NCBI GenBank assembly: GCA_027490725.1
Contig: JAIXXN010000059.1
Span: 1-64,000 of the forward strand
Length of the DNA stretch: 64,000 bases
Origin: Oxalobacteraceae bacterium
Lineage (GTDB): Bacteria; Pseudomonadota; Gammaproteobacteria; Burkholderiales; Burkholderiaceae_D
Direction of reading: 5' to 3'
This document shows positions 16,810 to 25,398 of the stretch, in pieces (the first letter of the stretch is position 1; every line of letters starts with the position of its first letter). A model generated the notes under the pieces. The model did not search any database, was not told the origin of the DNA, and worked only from the letters and a program-made list of their open reading frames with translations. The position numbers were made by a program, and so were the translations under genes.

Positions 16810-18858
16810 TTGACCGAACACATACCCCCGTCTAGCGAGGCAGCGCCCGCCATTATCGGCACGACGCCCGATTTACCCCCCGGAAAACACGATGCCGAGG
16901 TCGAACGCCTGTTTGGTGCGGGCGGCCCGCTGGGTCCGGCCGTGGGCGACTATCGTCCGCGCCGCTCGCAAACCGAGATGGCCAAGGCCGTGGCGGCGGC
17001 CATCGACCAGCAGACCACCCTGATCGCCGAAGCCGGTACCGGCACCGGCAAAACCTTTGCCTATCTGGTGCCGGCGCTGCTGTGGGGCGGCAAGACCATT
17101 ATCTCGACCGGTACCAAGAACTTGCAGGATCAGTTGTTCCTGCGCGATATTCCGACCGTGCGCGCGGCCCTGCAGGCACCCGTCTCGGTCGCGCTGCTGA
17201 AAGGCCGCTCCAACTATCTGTGCCACTACCATCTGGAGCGTACGCTGCAGAATGGCCGCATGACCTCGCGTGACGATGTCGGCCATCTGCGCGAAATCTC
17301 GCGCTTCCTGAAAATGACCAATTCCGGCGACAAGGCGGAACTGGCGCGGGTCCCGGAAAACGCCCTGATCTGGAATCTGGTGACCTCCACCCGCGAGAAT
17401 TGCATGGGGGCGGAGTGCCAGTACTATCAGGATTGCTTCGTAATGAAGGCGCGCAAGGAAGCCCAGCAGGCCGATGTGGTGGTGGTGAACCACCATCTGT
17501 TCTTTGCCGACGTGGCGCTGAAAGATTCCGGCATTGCCGAGTTGCTGCCATCGGCGAATACGGTGATCTTCGATGAAGCGCACCAGTTGCCGGATACCGC
17601 CACCTTATTCTTCGGCGATACCTTCTCCACCTCGCAAGTGCTGGAACTGTGCCGCGATGTGCTGGCCGAAGGCCTGTCGCAGGCCCGCGATGGCGCCGAC
17701 TGGGGCAAAGTGGTGACCGTGGTCGAGAAGGCAGCGCGCGATCTGCGCCTGACCTTCCCGCAGGACATCGTGCGTCTCTCGCTGCCGCAGATTGCGCCGT
17801 CCAGTGATTTCTTCCCGGCGCTGCAAACCCTGAAAGACGAGCTGGATGGCATGCTGGCCGTGCTGGAAACCCAGGCGGTGCGCGCGGAAACGCTGGAGCA
17901 GTGCCGCCAGCGCGGGCTGGAACTGGCCCAGCAGTTGCAAGCGTGGAAGTTCGATCCCAAGGCGCGCGTGGAGAAGGGGGCCGAGGCGGTGTTCTGGGTG
18001 GAAGCCTATGCTTCGTCACTGCAACTGCACAAGACGCCGCTGTCGATTGCGCCTATCTTCAATGGCCAGCGCGAAGGCGTGCCGCGCAGCTGGATTTTCA
18101 CCTCGGCGACGCTGGCCGTGAAGAATGACTTCAGCCATTTCGCCGAGCAGATGGGGCTGACTGGTGAGCCATCGGTAACCTGGCCGAGTCCGTTTGATTA
18201 TGGTTCGCAGGGCATTCTGTACGTGCCGCAAGGGCTGCCGGATCCGAATTCCATGGGGTATACCGATGCGGTACTCGATCTGGCGCTGCCGGTGATCGAA
18301 GCGGCCGGTGGCCGTACTTTCCTGCTATGCACCACCTTGCGTGCCGTCAAGCGCGCCGCCGAACGGCTGCGGGATGAATTCGAACGGCGCGGCCTGTCCT
18401 TCCCGCTGTTCGTGCAGGGCGACAAGGGTCGTACCGAATTGCTGGACCAGTTCCGCGCGGCCGGAAATGGTGTGCTGATCGGTAGCCAGTCGTTCTGGGA
18501 AGGTGTCGACGTGCGCGGTGAAGCGCTGTCGCTGGTGATCATCGACAAGCTGCCGTTTGCCCCGCCTGACGATCCGGTGCTGGCGGCGCGTATCGAAGTG
18601 ATGGAAAAGCAGGGTAAGAACGGCTTTATGCACCACACTTTGCCGGAAGCGATTATCAATCTGAAGCAGGGCGCCGGCCGACTGATCCGCGACGTCGGTG
18701 ATCGCGGTGTGCTGATGCTGTGCGACCCGCGCGTGATCTCCAAACCTTACGGCAAACGCATCTGGCAAAGCCTGCCGGCCTTCAAGCGCACCCGCGAACA
18801 GGCCGAGGTAATTGCCTTCTTCCAGCCGCCTGCGGGCGATCCTCCCGCCGAGTCCTGA
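16810..18858 (+). CDS. DinG/YoaA-family ATP-dependent DNA helicase
   Basis: 682 residues. The only start that keeps the conserved FGAGGPLGPAVGDYRPR N-terminus is TTG 16810. Superfamily 2 (XPD-like) motifs: Walker A EAGTGTGKTFAYLVPALL, cysteines of the likely 4Fe-4S cluster (NYLCHYHLE and CMGAECQYYQDC), DEAH box IFDEAHQLPD, and the motif VI region QGAGRLIRDVGDRGV. Members unwind DNA 5' to 3' and help resolve R-loops, replication blocks or damage. Four cysteines in the right spacing support an iron-sulfur enzyme of the YoaA type over a Fe-S-free one. Confidence 0.92.
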   Translation: MTEHIPPSSEAAPAIIGTTPDLPPGKHDAEVERLFGAGGPLGPAVGDYRPRRSQTEMAKAVAAAIDQQTTLIAEAGTGTGKTFAYLVPALLWGGKTIISTGTKNLQDQLFLRDIPTVRAALQAPVSVALLKGRSNYLCHYHLERTLQNGRMTSRDDVGHLREISRFLKMTNSGDKAELARVPENALIWNLVTSTRENCMGAECQYYQDCFVMKARKEAQQADVVVVNHHLFFADVALKDSGIAELLPSANTVIFDEAHQLPDTATLFFGDTFSTSQVLELCRDVLAEGLSQARDGADWGKVVTVVEKAARDLRLTFPQDIVRLSLPQIAPSSDFFPALQTLKDELDGMLAVLETQAVRAETLEQCRQRGLELAQQLQAWKFDPKARVEKGAEAVFWVEAYASSLQLHKTPLSIAPIFNGQREGVPRSWIFTSATLAVKNDFSHFAEQMGLTGEPSVTWPSPFDYGSQGILYVPQGLPDPNSMGYTDAVLDLALPVIEAAGGRTFLLCTTLRAVKRAAERLRDEFERRGLSFPLFVQGDKGRTELLDQFRAAGNGVLIGSQSFWEGVDVRGEALSLVIIDKLPFAPPDDPVLAARIEVMEKQGKNGFMHHTLPEAIINLKQGAGRLIRDVGDRGVLMLCDPRVISKPYGKRIWQSLPAFKRTREQAEVIAFFQPPAGDPPAES

Positions 18859-19034
18859 CGCGCCACGTCGGACGCCTACCCCCTAACTTTATCGGCGGCC
18901 AGCGCCTGGCCTGAATTCGGAACGCTACAGGCAGGACGCTGGCGCACCTTTGCGCTGACGCAAACCTGTGCCGTGACTGAGCGCTAGAGTGAGCTCTGTG
19001 CTGCACCTGCTTGCGTGCGGCTACGGAGGATGTC

Positions 19035-19640
19035 ATGGCAATCCGACACGGCTGTTTCTTCAGTTATGCCCATGGCCATCACGCGTACATGAGCCGCTTC
19101 AAGAATGACCTGATCGAAGCGCTGGCGTGCTATCTGGAGCCGCATTTCGATAACGAAGACGAACTGTTCGTCGATAGCGTCCAGCTGGGCGGCGGTGACG
19201 ACCTTGATCAGAAAATTGCCCGCGCCCTGTGCGAAAGCGTGTGCATGATCGTGATCTACACGCCGAAATACGAAGCCCATGGCTATACCCGGCGCGAGTA
19301 TGCCGCCATGCAGCTGATCGAAGCCGAGCGCAGCAGCTGGTACAGCCTGCCCAGTCACCTGATCATTCCGGTCATCATGACGCGCCATCCGGTCGGTCTG
19401 CCACCACAGATTGCCGGCCCCGGCATGTATGTGGACTTTTCCCGCTACACGCTGGCCAGCAGCACGTTCAAAGCGAATCCCGAGTTCCTGCCCGATATCG
19501 AAAAAATCGTGCTGCGCATCGCCGAGCACTATCACTGCCTGAAGCGCTACATGCCGCCCGAGCACGACTGTAGCCAGTTTGTGCTGCCCGAGATTCCACC
19601 GGAATGGCGGGTGATTCCTCCTCCTAATTTCCCCCGTTAA
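19035..19640 (+). CDS. TIR-domain protein
   Basis: 201 residues from ATG 19035, with GGAGGA just upstream. Nearly the whole length is one TIR fold: CFFSYAHGHHAYMSRF (box 1), FVDSVQLGGGDDLDQKIARAL (BB loop and following helix), then CMIVIYTPKYEAHGYTRREYAAMQ. Glu88 of RREYA is where TIR NADases keep their catalytic glutamate. No membrane helix. Bacterial TIR proteins either hydrolyse or cyclise NAD in anti-phage or self-recognition systems, or act as adaptors. It is followed after ten bases by a degenerate NTPase/TPR gene, with which it forms a unit. Activity is an inference from fold and residue. Confidence 0.87.
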   Translation: MAIRHGCFFSYAHGHHAYMSRFKNDLIEALACYLEPHFDNEDELFVDSVQLGGGDDLDQKIARALCESVCMIVIYTPKYEAHGYTRREYAAMQLIEAERSSWYSLPSHLIIPVIMTRHPVGLPPQIAGPGMYVDFSRYTLASSTFKANPEFLPDIEKIVLRIAEHYHCLKRYMPPEHDCSQFVLPEIPPEWRVIPPPNFPR

Positions 19641-19650
19641 AAGGCCCGTC

Positions 19651-21591
19651 ATGGAAACCCCGCCACTGTTGCTGCCGCCGCTGACTGATCATGGTGAAGT
19701 CATCACTTTTTATGCGTACCGCGAAGCCGCTAGCCGCACTGCGGCGCTGGCGAATCTGGCGCTGCTGCTGGCGCGCCAGCGCGGCGCCACCAGTCCGGTA
19801 CTGATGATCGACTGGGCGCTCGACGCACCCGGTCTGCAGCAGCTGTTTGGCCTGCCGCGCAACCGTCCCGGGGTGCTGGAGCTGTTCGAAGCCTGTCAGG
19901 CGCAACTGGCGTTACACCGTCCGAACGGCATCGCCGATGACACGCTGCTGGCCTACGAGGTGCTGGCGGCGCTGGACTGGCAGCAGTATCTGCTGCGCGT
20001 CGATGAGGGCAGTCAGCTGTATCTGATGCCGGCCGGCCGGCTCGATGAGCACTACAGTGAACGACTGGCGCGACTGAACTGGGAAGCCATGTTCCAGCGC
20101 TGCCCGGCACTGTTCCGCTGCTTTGCCGCCCAGCTGGCCTGCCATTTCCGCCATGTGCTGGTCGATGCGGCCAGCGGCGTGGCCGAAACGGCGGGATTGT
20201 GCACCACGCTGCTGCCACGCAAGCTGGTGGTGCTGTTCGGTGCCGAGCGCAGCAGTCTGGATGGTGCCTGCGCGATGGTGCGGCGCGCCGCCAACTACCG
20301 TTGCAGTCACGAAGATGAGCAGCGTCCCCTGCTGGTGTATCCGCTGGCGCTACATCTGGAAGCCGATGATGACCAGCAACGCCTGCAACGCCGTTATGGC
20401 GACGCTGCGCGTCAGCCCGGTTACCAGGCGCGTCTCGAACAATTGCTAAGCGAGTGCTACGGGGTGCGCCAGATTGCGCTGGACAGCTATTGCGATGAGG
20501 TGCAGTTGCAGCGCGAGCGCAGTCCTGTGCAGGGCGAGCGGCTGGCGGTCGCGGCCGACCTGCAAGGCGACCGGCTGTCGCAGACCCGTTCCTATCAGAC
20601 CTTGCTGATGTGGCTGGAGCCCGGCTACTTGCCCTGGCAGTCGCGTGCCGAACTGGATTTGCTGAGCCAGTTGCCGCAGGCACAAGCGTCGGCGGGCGCC
20701 GCCACACTCACGGCCCGTCTGCAATGGCAGCTGGGGGTCTTGTACGGGCAGCAGCAGCACTGGCGTCAGGCGCTCGATTGCCATGAACAGGGCATGCGCC
20801 AGCGCCAGCAGGTACTGGGCGCAGACCATCCGGAAACCCTGACCAGCATGGCAGCGCTAGCGCAGGCCCAGCGTCAGCTCGGGCGACTCGATGAGGCCCG
20901 CTTCCTGCTCGAGTGTGTGGCCGAGGCCCGCACCCGTCTGCTAGGCGTCGATCATCCCGATACGCTGGCAGCACGGCAGGAGCTGGCCGGCACGCTGGGT
21001 GCGCAGGGCATGTGGCAACGTGCGCTAGCGCTGTATGACGAGGTGCTGGCCGGGTACGCCCGTCTAGCGGGGGGCGGGCATGCGCTGACGCTAAGTTGCA
21101 TGTCAGAAAAAGCCTGCCAGTTGTACCAGCAAGGCGAGCTGCTTGCGGCGCGCAGCCTGCAGGAGCAAGTGCTGGCCGAACGCAAGCGCCTGCTTGGCAG
21201 CGAGCACACGGACACGCTGGCCAGTCGCACGGCGCTGGCCTGGACCATGCTGCGCCTGGAGGAGCCGGATGTGGCGCATAGTCTGCTCGACGCGGTGTTG
21301 CAAATCTGTCTAAAGCGCACAGGACCGTATCATCCGGCGGTGCGGCAGGCTCGTGCCCAGTTGGCGCAACTATTGAAACGCACGGGCAGCCATGCTGGCC
21401 AGCACCCTGGCCAGCCTCCTGAGCCCGTCGCGCTCCTGCCGGAATTGCGCCAGGAAGGCGGTCAGGAGGCCTACGACACGGCACTGGGCCGGCCGATGCC
21501 GCCGCTCGGTGCCGAACTGGTGCAGAAAACGGCGGCACAGTTGCTGGCGCTCGACAGCTCGCTGGCAGGCGGCGGGGCGGGTGGGCGCTAA
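19651..21591 (+). CDS. Degenerate KGGxGR-type NTPase fused to kinesin-light-chain-like TPRs
   Basis: 646 residues. The N-terminal 290 match the ParA/MinD-like family whose members begin VTFYSYKGGxGR(T/S); here it reads ITFYAYREAASRT (residues 18-30), so the signature Lys and the glycines of the deviant Walker A are lost, while Walker B (VLMIDWALDAPGL) remains. A later motif normally DSRTG is DAASG. The C-terminal 280 residues hold about five 42-residue TPRs with the LGxDHPxTL signature. Such proteins pair with TIR or other effectors; this one looks like a non-hydrolysing scaffold for the TIR protein just upstream. Function is inferred. Confidence 0.83.
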   Translation: METPPLLLPPLTDHGEVITFYAYREAASRTAALANLALLLARQRGATSPVLMIDWALDAPGLQQLFGLPRNRPGVLELFEACQAQLALHRPNGIADDTLLAYEVLAALDWQQYLLRVDEGSQLYLMPAGRLDEHYSERLARLNWEAMFQRCPALFRCFAAQLACHFRHVLVDAASGVAETAGLCTTLLPRKLVVLFGAERSSLDGACAMVRRAANYRCSHEDEQRPLLVYPLALHLEADDDQQRLQRRYGDAARQPGYQARLEQLLSECYGVRQIALDSYCDEVQLQRERSPVQGERLAVAADLQGDRLSQTRSYQTLLMWLEPGYLPWQSRAELDLLSQLPQAQASAGAATLTARLQWQLGVLYGQQQHWRQALDCHEQGMRQRQQVLGADHPETLTSMAALAQAQRQLGRLDEARFLLECVAEARTRLLGVDHPDTLAARQELAGTLGAQGMWQRALALYDEVLAGYARLAGGGHALTLSCMSEKACQLYQQGELLAARSLQEQVLAERKRLLGSEHTDTLASRTALAWTMLRLEEPDVAHSLLDAVLQICLKRTGPYHPAVRQARAQLAQLLKRTGSHAGQHPGQPPEPVALLPELRQEGGQEAYDTALGRPMPPLGAELVQKTAAQLLALDSSLAGGGAGGR

Positions 21592-21660
21592 CGCAAATTT
21601 ATCTGCACCGGCGGTGCCATAGACGCGCAGGGCGGCCATTGCTTCAGGTAAAATCGTCGT

Positions 21661-22398
21661 ATGAAAATCCTGATCAGTAATGACGACGGCTACCTCGCCC
21701 CCGGTATCAATGCGCTGGCGGCGGCGCTCGCGCCGATTGCCGACATCGTGGTGGTGGCACCGGACAGCAACCGTTCCGGCGCTTCCAATTCCCTGACGCT
21801 GGATAGACCGCTGTCGGTGCAGCAGGCCGCCAATGGTTTCTATTTCGTCAATGGCACGCCGACCGACTGCGTCCACGTGGCCTTGACGGGCATGCTGGCC
21901 GAACGTCCTGATCTGGTGGTTTCCGGCATCAACAATGGCCCGAATATGGGCGACGATACGCTGTACTCGGGTACGGTGGCGGCCGCCACCGAAGGCTATC
22001 TGTTCGGGATTCCCGCCATCGCCTTCTCGCAAGGCGCATTCGGCTGGGAGCACATCGAGGATGCGGCACGGCATGCCCGCGATATCATCGAGCAGTACAT
22101 GGCGAGCTTGCCGGCGCCGTACCTGCTGAATGTGAATATTCCGAATCTGCCGTATGCGCAACTGCGTGCGCCGCTGGCGACCCGGCTGGGCCGGCGTCAT
22201 CAGGCCGAACCGGTGATCCGCGCACAGGATCCCCGTGGCCGGGAAATTTTCTGGATTGGCCCGCCGGGCGCCACCAAGGATGCCGGGCCCGGTACCGACT
22301 TCCATGCCTGCGCAGAAGGCCGTACTTCGATCACGCCACTGCAGATCGATCTTACCCATACAACCCAGCTCGATGTCCTGACAAAGGCTTTGGCATGA
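21661..22398 (+). CDS. surE: 5'/3'-nucleotidase SurE
   Basis: 245 residues starting MKILISNDDGYLAPG with the metal-binding DD pair, then APDSNRSGASN and the SGINNGPNMGDDTLYSGTVA active-site block. SurE dephosphorylates nucleoside monophosphates and supports stationary-phase survival. First of surE-pcm-nlpD-rpoS, the classic order. TAAAAT at 21649-21654 lies only six bases before the ATG, so a short-leader or leaderless transcript is possible, although no good -35 is seen. Confidence 0.96.
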   Translation: MKILISNDDGYLAPGINALAAALAPIADIVVVAPDSNRSGASNSLTLDRPLSVQQAANGFYFVNGTPTDCVHVALTGMLAERPDLVVSGINNGPNMGDDTLYSGTVAAATEGYLFGIPAIAFSQGAFGWEHIEDAARHARDIIEQYMASLPAPYLLNVNIPNLPYAQLRAPLATRLGRRHQAEPVIRAQDPRGREIFWIGPPGATKDAGPGTDFHACAEGRTSITPLQIDLTHTTQLDVLTKALA

Positions 22399-23240
22399 CC
22401 GACCAGCAGCGTCGCTTTCCCCTTCCGCTCTCGTCGGTTGTTGACTCGGGACATAAGAAGGCCCCGGGCTCGTCCAGTATTGCCCGGCCTCAGACGGCCA
22501 CCCAGAATGCCGCGCGGCATGTGCCGCAACCGGTCTGGCCGGTGGCGAATCATGCCAGACCGGCCAGCCATACGCCCCAGCCAGTAGTCACCCAGCGTGC
22601 CAGCCCACTGGTCTCGGATGCGGTCCGGCGTGCCATGGTGCAAAGGGTTGCCAAGCAGGGTGTGCAGGATCAACTGGTGCTGGCGGCACTGGAGAATGTA
22701 CCACGCCATCTGTTCATGGAAGAAGCGCTGGCCTCGCAAGCGTATATCGATGCCTCGCTGCCGATTGGCCACCATCAGACCATTTCCCAGCCCTATATTG
22801 TGGGCCGGATGATCGAGCTGATGCGCAATGGCGGGCAGCTCAAGCGGGTGCTGGAAATCGGAACCGGTTGCGGCTATCAGGCAGCGGTGCTGGCCTGCGT
22901 GGCGCAGGAGGTGTATTCGATCGAGCGGATCAAGCCGCTGCACGAGCTGGCCAAGGTGAATTTGCGGCCCTTGCGGGTGCCCAACCTGCGGCTGCACTAC
23001 GGAGATGGTATGCTCGGTCTGCCGCAGGCGGGACCTTTTGACGGCATCATCCTGGCGGCGGCCGGTCTGGAAGTGCCGCAAGCCTTGCTGGAGCAGCTGA
23101 CGCTGGGCGGGCGACTGGTCGCCCCCGTGGGCGCGCGTGCCCAGCACCTCGAATTAATCACGCGTACCGGAAAGACGGAATGGACCAGAGAAACACTGGA
23201 AGATTGCCATTTCGTTCCGCTGCGCGCCGGCACCATCTGA
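22395..23240 (+). CDS. pcm: Protein-L-isoaspartate O-methyltransferase with N-terminal extension
   Basis: 281 residues, some 65-70 longer than the E. coli enzyme. Residues 1-70 are low-complexity (Pro, Ala, Gln, Ser) and look disordered; the enzyme begins near VSDAVRRAMVQRVAKQGV. Catalytic features: HQTISQPYIVGRM, SAM motif I VLEIGTGCGYQAAVLA, and GPFDGIILAAAG. It repairs isoaspartyl residues in aged proteins. The start overlaps the surE stop by four bases (ATGA), so the two are translationally coupled. An internal start nearer residue 70 is conceivable, but the overlap supports the long form. Confidence 0.94.
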   Translation: MTDQQRRFPLPLSSVVDSGHKKAPGSSSIARPQTATQNAARHVPQPVWPVANHARPASHTPQPVVTQRASPLVSDAVRRAMVQRVAKQGVQDQLVLAALENVPRHLFMEEALASQAYIDASLPIGHHQTISQPYIVGRMIELMRNGGQLKRVLEIGTGCGYQAAVLACVAQEVYSIERIKPLHELAKVNLRPLRVPNLRLHYGDGMLGLPQAGPFDGIILAAAGLEVPQALLEQLTLGGRLVAPVGARAQHLELITRTGKTEWTRETLEDCHFVPLRAGTI

Positions 23241-23281
23241 CGGCGCGTAGTGCTACCGGCACGCAATCAGGTAATCAACGA

Positions 23282-24238
23282 ATGACAATGAAAAGAACCA
23301 CATTATTACTGGCAGCGAGTGTTGTGCTGCTGTCCGGCTGCCGCAGTGTGCCGAATCAGGCACCGGTGGTGGACCGCCCCGTGCCATCGAGTAGCAAAGC
23401 GCTGGTAGCCGTCGAAGCGCCGAGTGCGCCACGCGACGAACGCGGCATGTACACAGTGAAAAAAGGCGATACCCTGATCCGTATCGCTCTGGAAAATGGC
23501 CAGAATTACCGTGATCTGGTGGTCTGGAACAATCTCGCCAATCCCAACGATATCAAGGTCGATCAGGTATTGCGCGTGCTGCCGCCGGAAACGCTGGCGG
23601 CTGGTGCGGCCGTGCAGACTGGTGCCATCGTGATGGCGCCTGCCGACAAGCCGGCGCCGGTGCCGCGCAAGAGTGAGCCGCGCGGCGATAAGAAAGCCTA
23701 TTCCGATGCGGCGCTGGCCGAGTTGCAGCGTCCCGATACGGCCCGAGGCGAGAAGGGCGGCGGCAAGGCCGCTGCCGGCGCTGGCGTGCTTGCCGCAGCC
23801 GAACTGGCGCCACCGCCACCGGTGGTGCCACCGCCTACCGTGACGATTCCGGCACCACCCGCCGATGAGGAAAAGCTGAGCTGGATGTGGCCTTCGGAAG
23901 GCAAGGTGATCGCGACCTTCGACGAAGGCAAGAACAAGGGCGTCGACATCGCCGGCAAGGCGGGCCAGCCGGTTGTCGCAGCGGGTGCGGGAAAAGTCAT
24001 GTACGCCGGTAGCGGCATCCGTGGTTATGGTAATCTGGTGATCGTGAAACACAGTAATAGCTTGCTGTCGGCCTATGCCCACAATCGCAGCATCGTGGTT
24101 AAGGAAGGCAACACCGTGACCAAGGGACAACTGATTGCAGAAATGGGCGATTCGGATACCGATACTGTCAAACTGCACTTTGAAATCCGCCAGCAGGGCA
24201 AACCGGTCGATCCGTCGCGCTTCCTGCCTAACCGTTAG
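23282..24238 (+). CDS. nlpD: NlpD-like lipoprotein, LysM plus degenerate LytM domain
   Basis: 318 residues from ATG 23282 (ATG 23288 also possible). Lipobox VVLLSGC near residue 20; LysM (YTVKKGDTLIRIALENG...) at about 58-100; a Pro/Ala-rich linker; LytM/M23 fold in the last 120 residues. The metal ligand His of the HxxxD motif is replaced (NKGVDIAG), as in activator-type NlpD/EnvC proteins, which stimulate cell-wall amidases and do not cut themselves. It probably activates AmiC at the septum. It lies directly before rpoS, whose main promoter is inside nlpD in several bacteria. Confidence 0.93.
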   Translation: MTMKRTTLLLAASVVLLSGCRSVPNQAPVVDRPVPSSSKALVAVEAPSAPRDERGMYTVKKGDTLIRIALENGQNYRDLVVWNNLANPNDIKVDQVLRVLPPETLAAGAAVQTGAIVMAPADKPAPVPRKSEPRGDKKAYSDAALAELQRPDTARGEKGGGKAAAGAGVLAAAELAPPPPVVPPPTVTIPAPPADEEKLSWMWPSEGKVIATFDEGKNKGVDIAGKAGQPVVAAGAGKVMYAGSGIRGYGNLVIVKHSNSLLSAYAHNRSIVVKEGNTVTKGQLIAEMGDSDTDTVKLHFEIRQQGKPVDPSRFLPNR

Positions 24239-24245
24239 CCACGCT

Positions 24246-25247
24246 ATGACATCAACCTCGCACGATTCCATGGACGACGACGCGCTGCCCGATGACTATC
24301 GGGAAGACAGCAACGATGAGGTGGCGATCGAGCCGGGTGACGCCGAGGTCAGCGCCAGCGGTGCTGTGCTGGCAAGTGTCGATGAATTGAAAAAAGTGCT
24401 GGCGGCCGAGCTGTCGACCGATACCACCCAGCACTATCTGAACCAGATCGGTACCCGTCCGCTACTGACGGCGGCGCAGGAAGTGCATTTCGCTACGCTG
24501 GCCAAGAGTGGCGATTTTGCCGCGCGCCAGACCATGATCGAGCACAATCTGCGGCTGGTGGTGTCGATTGCCAAGCACTACATCAACCGTGGCGTGGTGT
24601 TGCTCGACATGATAGAAGAGGGCAACATCGGCCTGATGCGCGCCATCGATAAATTCGAGCCGGAGCGCGGTTTCCGCTTTTCGACCTATGCGACCTGGTG
24701 GATACGCCAGAGTATCGAGCGGGCCATCATGAATCAGGCCCGCACCGTGCGCCTGCCGGTGCACATGGTGCGCGAACTGAACCAGATCCTGCGCGGCAAA
24801 TACCATCTGGAAGCACTGCATCACAACGGCAAGGATGCCACGGCCGAGGACATTGCCGAACTGGTCGGACGGCCGGTGCAGGAAGTGCAGGATATTCTGG
24901 CCATGTCCGAACATGCTACCTCGCTCGACGCACCGCTCGACAACGATCCCCAGTCCTCGCTGATGGATATGCTGCCCGGTGCCAGCGAAGATAGTCCCGA
25001 TGCGCGCGCCGAACACCACGAAATGACGCTGCTGGTGCGCGACTGGCTGACCCGTCTGCCGGACAAGCAGCGGGTGGTGATCATGCGCCGTTTCGGCCTC
25101 GACAACGACGATCCGGCGACGCTGGAAACGCTGGCCGAGGAAATGGGCGTGACCCGCGAGCGGGTCCGCCAGATTCAGCAGGAAGCCCTGCTGAAACTGA
25201 AACGGGCCATGGCAGCGCGTGGCGTGGTGCGCGATTCCCTGCTGTAG
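24246..25247 (+). CDS. rpoS: RNA polymerase sigma factor RpoS
   Basis: 333 residues from ATG 24246, seven bases after nlpD. An acidic N-terminal segment precedes region 1.2 (TQHYLNQIGTRPLLT), region 2 (HNLRLVVSIAKHYINRG, DMIEEGNIGLMRAIDKFEPERGFRFSTYATWWIRQSI, cited in parts), region 3 (VHMVRELNQILRG) and region 4 (TLEETLAEEMGVTRERVRQIQQEAL-type helix-turn-helix). It is the stationary-phase and general-stress sigma factor. The stress island at 50-63 kb could be among its targets, but no promoter evidence for this was found. Confidence 0.96.
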   Translation: MTSTSHDSMDDDALPDDYREDSNDEVAIEPGDAEVSASGAVLASVDELKKVLAAELSTDTTQHYLNQIGTRPLLTAAQEVHFATLAKSGDFAARQTMIEHNLRLVVSIAKHYINRGVVLLDMIEEGNIGLMRAIDKFEPERGFRFSTYATWWIRQSIERAIMNQARTVRLPVHMVRELNQILRGKYHLEALHHNGKDATAEDIAELVGRPVQEVQDILAMSEHATSLDAPLDNDPQSSLMDMLPGASEDSPDARAEHHEMTLLVRDWLTRLPDKQRVVIMRRFGLDNDDPATLETLAEEMGVTRERVRQIQQEALLKLKRAMAARGVVRDSLL

Positions 25248-25398
25248 CCAGCGCTCGCCACGCTGCTGACTGTGCTTGCCAGCCTGGCGCTGCGGGCACT
25301 TGTTTCAGTCCTGACGCTCCCTTCTGCTATCATATCGACCCGGTCTGCGCAGGCCGGCGTCTGCTTTCCCGCTGCTGTCACTTATCTTATTGAACGCT

